Shown: piece by piece, positions 1 through 11,300 of the stretch
Layout of the letters: each line of letters starts with the position of its first letter
Numbering within the stretch: position 1 is the stretch's first letter
Notes under the pieces: generated by a model
Database searches by the model: none
What the model saw: the letters and a program-made list of their open reading frames with translations, nothing else
Told to the model about the DNA's origin: nothing
Assembly (NCBI GenBank): GCA_911728435.2
Contig: OU452210.1
Coordinates: forward strand, 15,112,442 to 15,176,441
Direction: 5' to 3'
DNA from: Apoderus coryli
Lineage: Eukaryota > Arthropoda > Insecta > Coleoptera > Attelabidae
Length of the DNA: 64,000 nucleotides
Translations under genes and position numbers: made by a program

Positions 1-784
1 TGTCATTTTATCAATGATTTTCAAACTACCGCTTGAATTAGATAAAAATCCATGTAAATAAACATCTGATCTGTGATGAGTGAAAGTAAAATAGGTATTA
101 TTAGTTTACTTAACCTATACTGTACACTCCACAGCTCTACACTACCAACGAAATACGAGTCTATTCTGTATGGATCGAACTAAACAAAACATCAGACGGC
201 AGAGAAAAGTATAATATGAAAATGATATGATACCGAACAAACAACTCACTAGCGCGAGTGACACTGCAGTCCTGCTCTTGGCTAAAACTAAACTAACTAA
301 TGATGCCGGTGTTCTGCGTATTCGGGATTATAGATGAGAATGTACATTTTTAGAAGTAGTACCTACCTAGTACGCATATAATAGTACCGCACAGGTAGGT
401 ATATATATTTATATATCGATAGATAACAACTGTGTTAAGTGTTATGTTCTTCTTGGTATTCATTCTCAACTGCCCCTCGTTAATTTTTCTTTGGTACAAA
501 ATTTTAGATACGTATTGGGAATAAGAACTCAGTTTTCTATTCAAGCAAGGTTTCGGAGCTAATCTGTTCGTTCTTCAGGCTCTAGGTCTTAAGTTACGTT
601 GAGTTATAGTAGACTCGTAATAAGATCAATGTAACTAAAATCCAGAGAGACTGACGAAGGAGCAGATTAACTTCGAAACATTGCATTTACAGGTGTCCTC
701 ATTCCCAATACCTATCCTCAGTTTGATATCCATTGGGACACTCAGATCCTTGGCAAGAACTTCGAAAGGATAATGTGAAAACAT
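1..784. other. No gene recognised
   Basis: This AT-rich stretch has only short open frames without recognisable motifs or splice structure. It ends at the decayed reverse transcriptase fragment that starts near 785. Part of it, from about 600, could be older, unreadable sequence of the same element, but nothing in it shows that directly. Confidence 0.5.
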
Positions 785-985
785 TTGGCATTGTATTTTG
801 AGGGGCAACAACTTGGAAATATGTGTAAAGGCTCAACACTTAACTTACTTAGTTGTGTTCGTCAGGAGTTGGCTTTGGGACCCTTGCGGTTTATCATATA
901 TCTGAACGACTTGCCGAGTTATCTGAAACCCCATAGGATGACAAGGTCACATGGTCGCAGCATATACAGGGTTTGAATAAAAACC
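785..985 (+). pseudogene. Decayed LINE reverse transcriptase fragment
   Basis: A 63-codon open stretch contains LALGPLRFIIYLNDLPSYLK, which matches the conserved non-LTR retrotransposon reverse transcriptase block normally written (V)PQGSxLGPLLFxIYINDLP. The PQGS part is changed to RQEL, and the frame breaks soon after, before any YADD motif. It is a short dead remnant of a Jockey/CR1-like LINE lying upstream of the hAT MITE. No endonuclease region or 3' tail is visible. Confidence 0.6.
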
Positions 986-1457
986 TATCTGTGAAATGGT
1001 AGGTTGTTTTTATCTTGGTTGTTATGAGTGGACTTCATCCTAGCATCTCTTGATTAATGTTTAGTTCAGATATACTGGTTTCGAATTAGAGATCTAAGGG
1101 TCTTGTACAGTTTAATGTGCAAATGACACAAGCCGTTTTTCATGGACATGATTATATTCATTCAAATCGCAACTTGGAAAAATCGAAGATGAAAAATTTT
1201 ACATGTATAATTGAATATTTCTCTAAATACGTCCCTGTTTAATATATTATATTATTATTTCTCAGAGAGAGGACTGTTAGAAAAAATGACAAAATTCATT
1301 GATGGCGTCATCTACCAAACAAACCCGAAACTTCGAATTTAAAGAAAATTTCAAATGGAAAACGGGTCAATACTTACAGTGTTGCATTTGTGGGGGCATA
1401 TTTGTTTAGTGTGTTGAGTATGATGTGAACGGCAACACAGAAAAAAGTGTCAACATT

Positions 1458-1865
1458 TAGGGATGCTAAAAAATAAAAAGTATCGATACCAATACCGATA
1501 CTTTTTTGCCAAGTACCGATTCCTACCGATATTGCCTAAAAAGTATCGATACTCTTAGGTATCGGTATCGAAACTGTACACAACACTTTTAACACTAAAA
1601 CTGTTGAATGTATGTATGTTACATAACATAGGACAGTGGTCGCCAACCTTCTGAATGTATTGATGACCAAAAAAAAAACACTGAAGAAAATAATTCAGAA
1701 ATGGTGGTGGCAGTATAATGTACAATAATTATTTTCAATACCGATACTGCTACGAAAGTATCGATACCAACTTGGTATCTTTCTAGAAGTATCGATACCA
1801 AAAATATTGGATACTGCAGCAAAAGTATCGATACTTTGAGAGTATCGAACTTTTTAGCATCCCTA
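1458..1865. mobile_element. hAT-type MITE, 408 bp
   Basis: The element starts TAGGGATGCTAAAAA and ends with the exact reverse complement, TTTTTAGCATCCCTA, giving 15-bp perfect terminal inverted repeats. It is bounded by the 8-bp duplication TCAACATT. It has no transposase reading frame, so it is non-autonomous. The interior is built largely from variants of AGTATCGATACC and its degenerate forms (ACCGATA, GGTATCGG) in both orientations, like the subterminal repeats that hAT transposases bind. It ends 113 bp before the ATG of ND-MWFE, so it lies in or beside that gene's promoter. The perfect target duplication and terminal repeats suggest a fairly recent insertion. Confidence 0.85.
1481..1833. 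promoter_or_regulatory. Five DRE-like TATCGATA motifs
   Basis: Exact TATCGATA palindromes occur at 1481-1488, 1544-1551, 1759-1766, 1790-1797 and 1826-1833, all inside the MITE. In Drosophila this octamer is the DRE bound by DREF, a BED-finger protein itself related to hAT transposases, at many housekeeping promoters. The nearest copy is about 146 bp upstream of the ND-MWFE start codon. Binding in this species is an inference. Confidence 0.5.
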
Positions 1866-1978
1866 TCAACATTGATTTTGATCTAACATCTAACCTAAAA
1901 GTTGAATATTGTATTTTGTATTATTTGATGTAAGACTTGCTTTTTATTTCTACAAATTAATATTTAAATAGTTATATT

Positions 1979-2335
1979 ATGTGGTTTGAAATTTTACCCA
2001 GTTTTGGGATTATTTTTGTTGCTTTGGCATTGCCTCATGCAGCTGCATATGGCTTAAACTATATGGTAGTTGGAAATGTAAGTTTTCATTATTTTTTATT
2101 ATTATGTAAGATGAATAAATTCACAAAAGAAATATATACCTACGTATGCATTGTAGATGTATCGTAGAGTTCTACAAACAAATCCCCAACAATTACAATA
2201 TCTTAGAGATCGCCGAATTGCTGGTGACGACAATCCCTACAAAATGATGGTATGTAGTCCTAAATATAAATATTTGTGATAACACCTAACAATGTTTTAA
2301 ATTTTTAGGGGCTAGAAAATATTCCTGATGAATAG
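1979..2335 (+). CDS. ND-MWFE: NADH dehydrogenase 1 alpha subcomplex subunit 1 (MWFE subunit of complex I)
   Basis: Small single-pass accessory subunit of mitochondrial respiratory complex I, located in the inner membrane arm. Three exons, 1979-2077, 2157-2249 and 2309-2335, all joined in phase 0 with GT-AG introns of 79 and 59 bp, give a 72-residue protein, the normal family length. It starts with the name-giving MWFEILP, followed by a hydrophobic segment (about residues 6-24). The C-terminal part contains RDRRIAGDDNPYKMMGLENI and ends IPDE, as in other insect MWFE proteins. The first ATG of the exon begins the diagnostic MWFE, so the start is secure. The gene is intact, with AATAAA about 70 bp after the stop. 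It converges with Cadps. Upstream lies a hAT MITE rich in TATCGATA, which may take part in its control. Confidence 0.93.
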
Positions 2336-2402
2336 ACACCACTTGTTTAGTCATTTTGATTATTATTAAGTATTCAATATATATTTTGATTTTATTTAAA
2401 AG

Positions 2403-2408
2403 AATAAA
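2403..2408 (+). terminator. Polyadenylation signal of ND-MWFE
   Basis: A canonical AATAAA lies 67 bp after the ND-MWFE stop codon in the sense orientation. It is the first such hexamer downstream, so it is the likely cleavage signal. Confidence 0.6.
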
Positions 2409-5036
2409 GTAGCAGTATATTAACAGAGGAGAGATATATTTTGTAAACTATAAACCAACCTTTTACAAAAAATAAAAAAAATCCATCATAATTAACTTCT
2501 TGCCAATTGCTAATAAGCTATCCAATTGAGATTACCTAGCGATAATGTAAAGATTCTCGCTATCCGGTGTCACTATAAGGTATTGCAATCAGATACCTAT
2601 TTGCTGATGAATTGAATTATGTTAATTTGATCACTTTTTGGTGAATGATTTTCTATTTTTGATGCAGCACCGATCTTAAAAGCATCGGGCCAATACTATT
2701 TTTAATAATATATTAATGATTTAATATTTAATTTATTTAATCTACCATGATCGTACGAACGGTGGAAGACATACGCACAGATAATACTGTCTGAATGGAA
2801 TATAATACCAATTTCGTATCTAAGCATACACGAAATTGGCTAAGTGGTAAGGCAAGGACAATTTATCCCATCCTTGAATACATCCCCTGTTTTTTTCACT
2901 AGGTAGGTACTATATTGTGGGATTATAGGAAATAAAACGTTTATTTTAAAACAATTTAATATTACCATACAAGTTACTTTCAACATAACAACATTTTTGG
3001 CCTATAATATAGGTAATATTGTATATTGTGTTCTTGGAGGAAGATTAGCAAAACAATGCTTATTCTTGTTGACATCACAGGCCTATTTTTATATATCTGT
3101 CGTAGTATTATCACTATTTTTCTGTATAATCTATTGCAAAATCTAACAATTATTCGGTTACTATACTGTTTAAATTTGCCATTTGTAATTATAGTTACTA
3201 TAAAGTTAATTCGTTATGCATCTAGGGTAAGATTAGAAAGATAATTTTTTAAATATATAAATTATTATTAATAGCATACATTGAGGAAACACTATTGCTT
3301 TCTTGTCATTATCCTTTCTAATAACAACACTTATCAAAAATTATTGTTTCTTGATAACTTTGTAGTTTCACTAACTAGAGATATAAGAAATTTGTACTTT
3401 ATAAGAAGTAAGTAAGAGTTAAATAGGAATCTACAAGAAAATATTATAGCATGCAGAAAATGTCGAATTATATTTTATTATTAGGTAGTATTATTATCGT
3501 TGTTTTAAGTTTTATTAACGGACTTTATAGTAACTTGTTCGAGTTATGGATGAATACTAAAAATTTTATTATAACCACTGTTGTGACAATCACTCATCAG
3601 GATCGTTTATAATACAATTTTTAGTTGACCTGATGCCAGCATACAAAGCCAAGGTTTAAAATTAATTTTATAACGAAAAGGTAAGTATGTACTGCAAATT
3701 TGTATTACTATACCATATATAAATGTTAAAACGGCAAAATAACGCGAATAGCTTGTGAAGCATTATGATTTGAAGAATGCCTACAATAGATAGATGAATA
3801 TGATACATTTTGTGTTTCTAAAATTAACAATAAAATATGTCCGAACATCATTAAATAATTTGAAAACTATGTACATACATACAAACTTGAAACGGTAAAA
3901 TGTGAAATATATTTTTCTAATTTTCTCTTTTTCAATTATTTAAAAAAAGTGTGGATTTGGCACTGTAGTGATATAAACGAATATCTGGCTGGAGAGCTGC
4001 TGATTTCTTCAAATTTTGTTGTTGTTATTTTTGAAAATTAAAATTTCTTCAAAACCTCACAATCCGCTTATAAAACCAGTTGCTTCAAAAAATATAATTA
4101 AATATTTCCAGAAGTAGTTGTGGTGATAAAGACCTAAATTGAAGAAATCGGCGATAATCTCTGCTCCCTAAGCCAAGATATTCGTTTTATGTCATTACAC
4201 TGGATAATAAAGATAATTTCAGATTTTATTTATCTTTAAACTCGACCAAAAAAATTTGAGATGTCAATTTTCAGTCTATCATCGGTTGAGTAAACAAATT
4301 TCTGCAAATATCATTCGAACTGCAGGCATAACTTCCAGACGCTGTTATTTTATTGTTAATTTGACTCCAGTATGTGAATACTATTATCTACAACAATTAT
4401 TGTTGTATATTCTATGAATATAAAGTTCTATCTTTTAGACATGTGCTTAATTATTACTATTATGATTTACATAAGTACAAATATTAACCAAATCTTACAA
4501 AAATATTGCATGTGATATATGCTGTAGATATATTATGTAATAATATATTTTATACTAATCATAATATTTAAGAATGCAGTTAGATACAGCAAATTATTTT
4601 ACATGATATTATATGGTATAATAAATCAAAGTAGTTAATGTCATTATTATTTTTTTATAGTACAACAAAGTAAAGTAGTTCATTTTGTGCCTAATTTGAA
4701 TTTAAATTGAAAATAACGTAATATGTAAGTTTTTCTTGCAAATACTAGGTGCCATTTGGTATTTTGATACTTTGATGTTTTTTTTTGCAAATTTTCAGTT
4801 TTCGTTACTAACTATTTATAATTATTTTGTGTCCAGATTACGTTATGCAAGCAGAGGTTCATCTTACACAAACTACAGAAGTTTCCATAGGGATACTATC
4901 ATTATATTTATTTCAGATACTTATAAAGATTTCATCTGATGATTATTTAGTTTTATGTTGAAGTAGAACTTGTAACAATGTATCAAATTACCATAACTCA
5001 CCCGGTACTATACAGCACCATATTCCTTTTTGTTTG
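2409..5036. other. Intergenic, no gene seen
   Basis: This AT-rich stretch lies between the converging 3' ends of ND-MWFE and Cadps. Open frames near 3026-3244 and 4736-4939 are low-complexity and hydrophobic because of base composition, with no domain or splice context. The only structure noticed is the short inverted repeat at 2808-2839. Confidence 0.55.
2808..2839. repeat. Short inverted repeat (10-bp arms)
   Basis: CCAATTTCGT at 2808-2817 is followed after 12 bases by its exact complement ACGAAATTGG at 2830-2839, so the strand could form a hairpin. Flanking sequence shows no target duplication. It may be chance or part of an old element. Confidence 0.4.
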
Positions 5037-5042
5037 TTTATT
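5037..5042 (-). terminator. Candidate polyadenylation signal of Cadps
   Basis: Read on the minus strand this is AATAAA, about 270 bp beyond the Cadps stop codon. It is the first good hexamer seen downstream of the gene, but other, weaker signals cannot be excluded. Confidence 0.35.
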
Positions 5043-5309
5043 TTTTTTAGTGAAATTCATCCTTATTTAAAAAATTGGAAGTACCATTTTCAACAGACTA
5101 ATAAACGCATTTCAACAATGCACTAAAACAATAACAAAACGTTTTTTTTTTTACTAAAACAGTAGTATATCTTTTATAACTACAAAAAATGACCATTTCT
5201 AAAATCAAGGCCACTATAGTTTATAATCTAAACCATATATCTAATAAAAATAAATTTAATTTGTACAAATTAATATTTATATATCAATTTATGTGTATAT
5301 TTATAAAAA

Positions 5310-8300
5310 TTAGAACCAACTTGAACCACCACCAAATTTAGATCCAATTCCTCCCAGGCCTTTCCCTAAAATGTTGCTTACTCGACCAGCGACCATATTA
5401 CCAACATTTGTTAAGGGATTGCTGTCTTCTCCACTTAAACTTTCTATCAAAGACCTGCTTTTAGTATCACTATCCTCGTCGCCACCTTCCATACCGCTAC
5501 AAAATCAAATTATTTTGATAAACGACGTTTGGTAATTGATTGAAAACATTCTTACCCATCAGTTTGACCCATTGTCAGGGCACACGTTGCTTCTTCTGTC
5601 TGCATACGTTGGGCGATCGTCTGATATGCCTTTGAATTTAATTTATCTTCCATTACACCATGCAATTCGAAATCAGAATAAATTTTCTTAACAATGTGAG
5701 CGAGACAAGTGCATTGATACGGATGTAACGTATGGTCCAACCTCTCTGACAACCAATTACAAATCATGTTCATATGTCCTGTATACCATTGCTCAAAAAA
5801 ATTTAGAATCCATAATTCGTCGGTGACTTTCCCACGTATTTGTTCCATACAGTTACGTAAAAAATTTACGTAACTTTGGCCGACGTCTTTACCGGATCCT
5901 GAGACATTCTAAAACCGAAAATATTTAAGTATTAACCTAACTAGCGTTGATATAATTACCGTAAAGCTCAGTATCGATCCAATTAAGCTTCCTTCGTCGT
6001 ATCTCGACAATTTTGATAAAGTAGCTTCTAATACAGACATTAACTTACTCAGCATGCCTTGGTTCATATTTGCCAGAGTTTTGTCAATTTGATCATCAAT
6101 CTTTGTATGATACTGATGCTAAAAAGTAATATACTTTCGAATTAAAGAACGACTGAATTAAATTACGGACAAAAATACATTCGTCTCTCCATAAAATTGA
6201 ATTTCAACATACAAGGTCGAGAATTCACTTACCACATCAATTCCATCAACAGCACATAATTTTAAAGACTGATTCTTGGCATCCAAAATGACATTCACCA
6301 TAGCACACATTTCCGATGGTAAAATATAGTCTGTTGAGATAAACGTAACCGATTTTCTTAACCACTGATGGAAAGCTGTTTCTGTCCTTTGGATACAAGA
6401 TTCCATCATGTCGCAAGCCATTAATTTCAGTCGCTGTTCTAAATGCTGCCGGAACTCCGCGTCCGGCCAGTGAAGATCTCTGATAAACGACTGAAGAGCA
6501 TCTAATTTCCAGAAGAGATCCTCAGACGTTGCGCAACCATTTCCTTTAATTTCCCATCGTTCCTTTTCAAATCCTTTGTGAATTGATTGAGCTATTGACG
6601 ACTCCATTAAGTCGACATATCTCACAACTAAAGGTGCAAATGTATCTCTCAGATGTTGGTGGAATCGACCATTTTTTAGGTTATCTGGGAAAGATTTCAG
6701 ATCATAGAAATGCCGTTTAAAATAAGTTGAGTTCTAAAATAATTACCATCTGCTCTAAGATAATCATTGAGGATTTGGAACAACGGAAATGAATCCCATG
6801 TGTCGGCTGGTTGTTCTTCCAGCACTCTGTCCATGTCCACAGCAAATAATGACCAAAATATCTCAGCATGTTCCACCAATAAATCGCTGAACCATGCGAA
6901 TGCCTAGATATTTTAAGCAAATTATTAGAAATAGTAGTAATTCGATAAGAACTTGAATTTTATATACTTTAATAGGAACATCGATAGCATGCTATTTCAG
7001 GCGCTGACTGACTTTATGCAACACAGAAGATGGTATTTATTAGATTTTTTGAAGTGAAGGCTACAAAGTTACAACATTGACAAGCAGAGCTTATAGCAGT
7101 AGCAGGCTTGGAGCTCAGCACTTTATAATTTTAATTATTATCAAACACGAAATGTCCTCAGTCGGCACCTGTACCTTTAATGCGTATTGACTGATATTTT
7201 TTTTTTCAAAAATCTGTTTCACATCTAAAAAAATAGACAAGTAGGAATATATCAGTATTTAGTTAAAGTACGAGAGTTGATCAAAAGCAAAAACGCCTCA
7301 AGCAGATTTTCAAAACTTTGTTAGAGAGAGATCAACCATCGCATCTATTAAATAAAACGAAATATATGATTGAAGATAGTCCTACTTGTTCAAGAAAACT
7401 TTTAGAGGCTATATATAATGTTTTTTTTTTAATTCTAATTATTAATATTGTTATTATATATAGCTTCCGTAAAAGAGAAGAGAGATAGAAAGAATGTACG
7501 TGCCGTGGGGTCTGGTGGGGTGTAAGTAGCATGCTGAGGCATGCAATAGCGAGACACAGAGTTTTTGGCGTCCCGGCTAGGAGTGCCTGGAGCCCCAGCT
7601 GAAGCGGGCGGGTTAGCGCCCGCTGCCGAGGCCGTTTGGTTTGGCTGTTGCCGGTCTGCCTTGCGCAGTTGCTACATATACATATAGAAATACACATAAC
7701 AAATAAATACATTATTTCTCAAGTTATTGGATTGAAATCATAATATGCAGACTTAATAAATAGAAAATTAATTAGCTCTTTTTAAGATTACAAGTCATAA
7801 TCATGGTTTTTCGTTATAATTGTAATTTTCTATTAGTTAAATCTACATTATTTGGTTAACATGTAAATTACGATTTACTAAAACATATATGAAATTAATT
7901 TACAATTGATAAAAAGGCAAAGTAATTTATTAAAATAAAAAAAGACGTTTATACAAGATGTGTCACCAAATTTTAAACATAACTGCATGACCCTCTCTAA
8001 GACTAAATTGGATTTGGAACCGAACGATTTCGGTGAGTAAGGTGCTTAGGAAAAAATATGGCATTAGACGGTGAACGTAATTTACCCTATAGTTTTTACT
8101 AATAAGTTTGAATCCCCAAAAATCGTGGAATATCAAAACCCGTAACTATAGGAAGTGCTCATATCGAACTTCAACTAACTTGGATGATCTCTGAGTTCAG
8201 AAATATAAAAGAACATTCTTATTTAATCCAATCATATTTCAACCAGCAGGAACACAATACCATGTACCGCAGTCTCATCATCCTCCGGGCACAAGCTTTA

Positions 8301-11300
8301 TGCCGAGCCTCGACAATCGAGAAAAGGAGATCCACTCATGACGAACAACTGCCTGGCTCTGGTTTTCGATCGATTAATAAAGTCCAGGCGAAAGAATCAG
8401 AGTATCAATATGGTTTGATAGTGCCAATAATTTTGAAATTCCCTATTTTTTTGGGACACATCCTGTAGGTAAGAATTTTGAATAAAAATTATTAAACCAA
8501 CATTATACTAAAAAAAATCAGATATGTATTCAAAATTGATTGCAGGTATCGTTATTTGTTTTTAAATTTTAATACGATTACATACCTCCGCATAATGTTC
8601 TTCATTTTGTTGTAGTAAGTCGACACACAATTCAGCCAGATGAATTAAATCATCTAATTTTTTACTTGGGGAAACCATCGTTTCACCCCTTAAATCCTCT
8701 GTCAAAATTAAGAAAAACAGTAAATTCACTGTACATATTTCTTGACCAAAGTAATGTTTTACCTTCAATTTTCGCTTCAGATGAGAGCCTCGTATAATTA
8801 ACCAAAGCCGCTGTTTCCAAACATTTCTTTATCATACTACGAACTTCTTCTGGTGGAACGGGAGTTACAATATCTTTCATTAATACTCTCTCTAACAAAG
8901 AGAGTGTAGCTTTCAAAGCGCCTTCGGGACGACCAAATGGGAAACAGTATCTATATAACACAGTCATGAAGATTGTTTAGTAATTTGTTAAATGAAATAG
9001 TTAGTAGTGCCTAACAAAGCAAAACATATAACATATATCACATACAAGTCTCTGTTGTAGAAGATAAATTATTTATGATGTAGTTTGCAGAAAAGACAGA
9101 AGCCACAGTTGAAATACACTGACAAATATTTATTCCTGTCGCAAAAATAAAATAACATTAAGTAGATTGACACCTTCATAATACACAAATCTAAAAATAA
9201 TTTATCAGAGCTGGATTGGTAGGTACATAGTAAGTAATGCACGAAAATAACTATTCACGATTATCATTCCACATTCAATCCAACACTGAACTTATCAAAC
9301 CAATATGTACGAGTAAGCTGTAAAAAGCCATTCCATCAAATCGTCATTTTCCGTGTGTTCTTGTATTTTGGATGCACAGTGTTTATAAGTTGTATTGTTT
9401 ATTGTGAGCACCCTGTAAGCAACAGTAACTTTTTACCTGAAGTTGGTAATCTGACTCTCAAGTAGGATGCGTAGTCTGTCTTTGACGTCCTGGAATTTTT
9501 CTTTTTCTTCATATGTTACACTTCCAACTCCGTCGGGTCTAAAGTTATTACTATTACTATCGATTAATACGTATTGTAATGTTGTCCAAAGAGGGAGTTT
9601 TACAAACCTGTTTCCGTGTACATGACTAGCACAAAAAGCAAAACTATAATGAATTAAAGTTGGGTCAACCATGATGTTCTTTTCAGCCCGATCTAACAAG
9701 TCAGATAAATAGCATAAATGTCGATAACAACCTCTTACGCCATATCGTGCGCAGTATTCGTCGAGTACAAATACTTGGCCAGGGCTAAACCACCCCTGTA
9801 ATTAAGAAAAAATCCAAATAGTACCTACTTAACTATTAGTACAAAAAAGGCTTACCAATGAACAATACGGATCATTCAAGCGGTATTCCAGAGTTAAGTT
9901 TTGCAATAATTTAAACAACGAGGCATGGTCCAATTGACAGGGATCTGCTGATATAAAATCTTCCATTCCATGTTTTCTAGCTCTATCAGCATCTGAAATG
10001 AATTTTATAAAGTAGGTACCTGAATGAATCAATTGCCTTCCTTACCTCCTTGAAATTTTGAGATGGTTGAATTTTTTTCCTGCAAAGTAATCGGAGGTGT
10101 AGGTTTATGAGATTGGCCAGTAGCCCTATACATTGCCATAACCCATAAATGACATTCATTCTGATCCTCACTAGCAAATATAATGCTGTCACCCTCTTTG
10201 ACAGCATTAAAAAAGAAACGGCCCCCCTCCAAGTCTGGAAATAAGTTGTGATATTTACATAAACACTGTGCTGCCATATGTCATAATGGAGGTAACTTAC
10301 GCTTACCCGTTCCAACCATCAAATTCGCTTAAAAATAAAGAAAAACCACGTTGCTTATTCGATTTACATTTAGATTAGATTTTTAAAAGTCTACTAAAAA
10401 TCACCACAGAAATATAAAAATGTACTTACCACTTAAGCTCTCGATATAATCAACAGTGTAAGCATCCAGTTGCATCATTTCAGATGGTTCAGACTTTTTT
10501 TCCTTATAGCTACACATCGCAAACGTATATTGGGACACTTGGACAAGAACAAAATATCTCTTTTTCCATTTCTTCCATACGTTTTTCCCAATGGCATACA
10601 AATATCCGCAATGCTTCATATTCAAGGGTTTGTCCATCCTACATGCTATTTTTATTCTTAAATCCTGGTCCGGAAGATTTTTTGGTATGGTCATTTTGTG
10701 CCATTCAGGCGCCTAAATGACAAAAATATAGTTAGAATTCACAGTTATGAGAATTATTTGAGTAATTAAGCCGTGTTCATCAATTATCATCTTACGGTTC
10801 TTGTGTAGAAGTGTTTAGTCCGTTTTCTACTCCGTTCTGGGTTGTGAATAATGTCCTATGTTTAGTTAATTTAGTGGAAAAAAGTGTTAATGCTTGTTAA
10901 GTGTGTTGAGATTTTAAATATGAGTGCAACAGAAGTAGTACTTATATCTCCAATATGGACAAAGTATTAGATATACGATAAAATGCCTTATCTCTCATTA
11001 CGACTAACTTTATAATATGTAATATAATATAAATATGCTACCTTTGAAGATAGCGGTGTAGGTTTAATAATAACCTTCCCCAATTCTTTGTCTTCCAGGG
11101 CCAACATTCCAGGATTTTCTGTATAGAGCTTGACTTTGACGATAGGTAATGGATGGGTGGTACAGAAATCACCTTGTGTATCCCACATAGGTTTGGAAGC
11201 CTCAGCTTGATCCGTTTGTAATTTCTCACCGTTTTCAACTTCCATGGTACAATAGACTATTCTATTTGGCTGCAGAGATTTTAGTCCTCTGACTTCCATT

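Larger units (their letters stand above)
1450..1873. repeat. 8-bp target site duplication flanking the MITE
   Basis: TCAACATT occurs at 1450-1457 directly before the element and again at 1866-1873 directly after it. An exact 8-bp direct repeat next to terminal inverted repeats is the expected footprint of hAT-superfamily transposition. Confidence 0.85.

Noticed and set aside
6685..6746. Acceptor at 6733 for the Cadps exon that begins before NGRFHQHL
   Set aside because: It would put a stop in frame after five codons. The acceptor at 6684 keeps phase and gives [12 protein letters not shown], matching CAPS homologues.
7332..7712. 126-codon minus-strand open frame
   Set aside because: It is a second frame through the GC-rich island followed by AT-rich hydrophobic sequence, and it has no motif.
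8184..8468. 94-codon open frame in the Cadps intron
   Set aside because: It lies inside the TA-flanked MITE and has no recognised domain or splice context.
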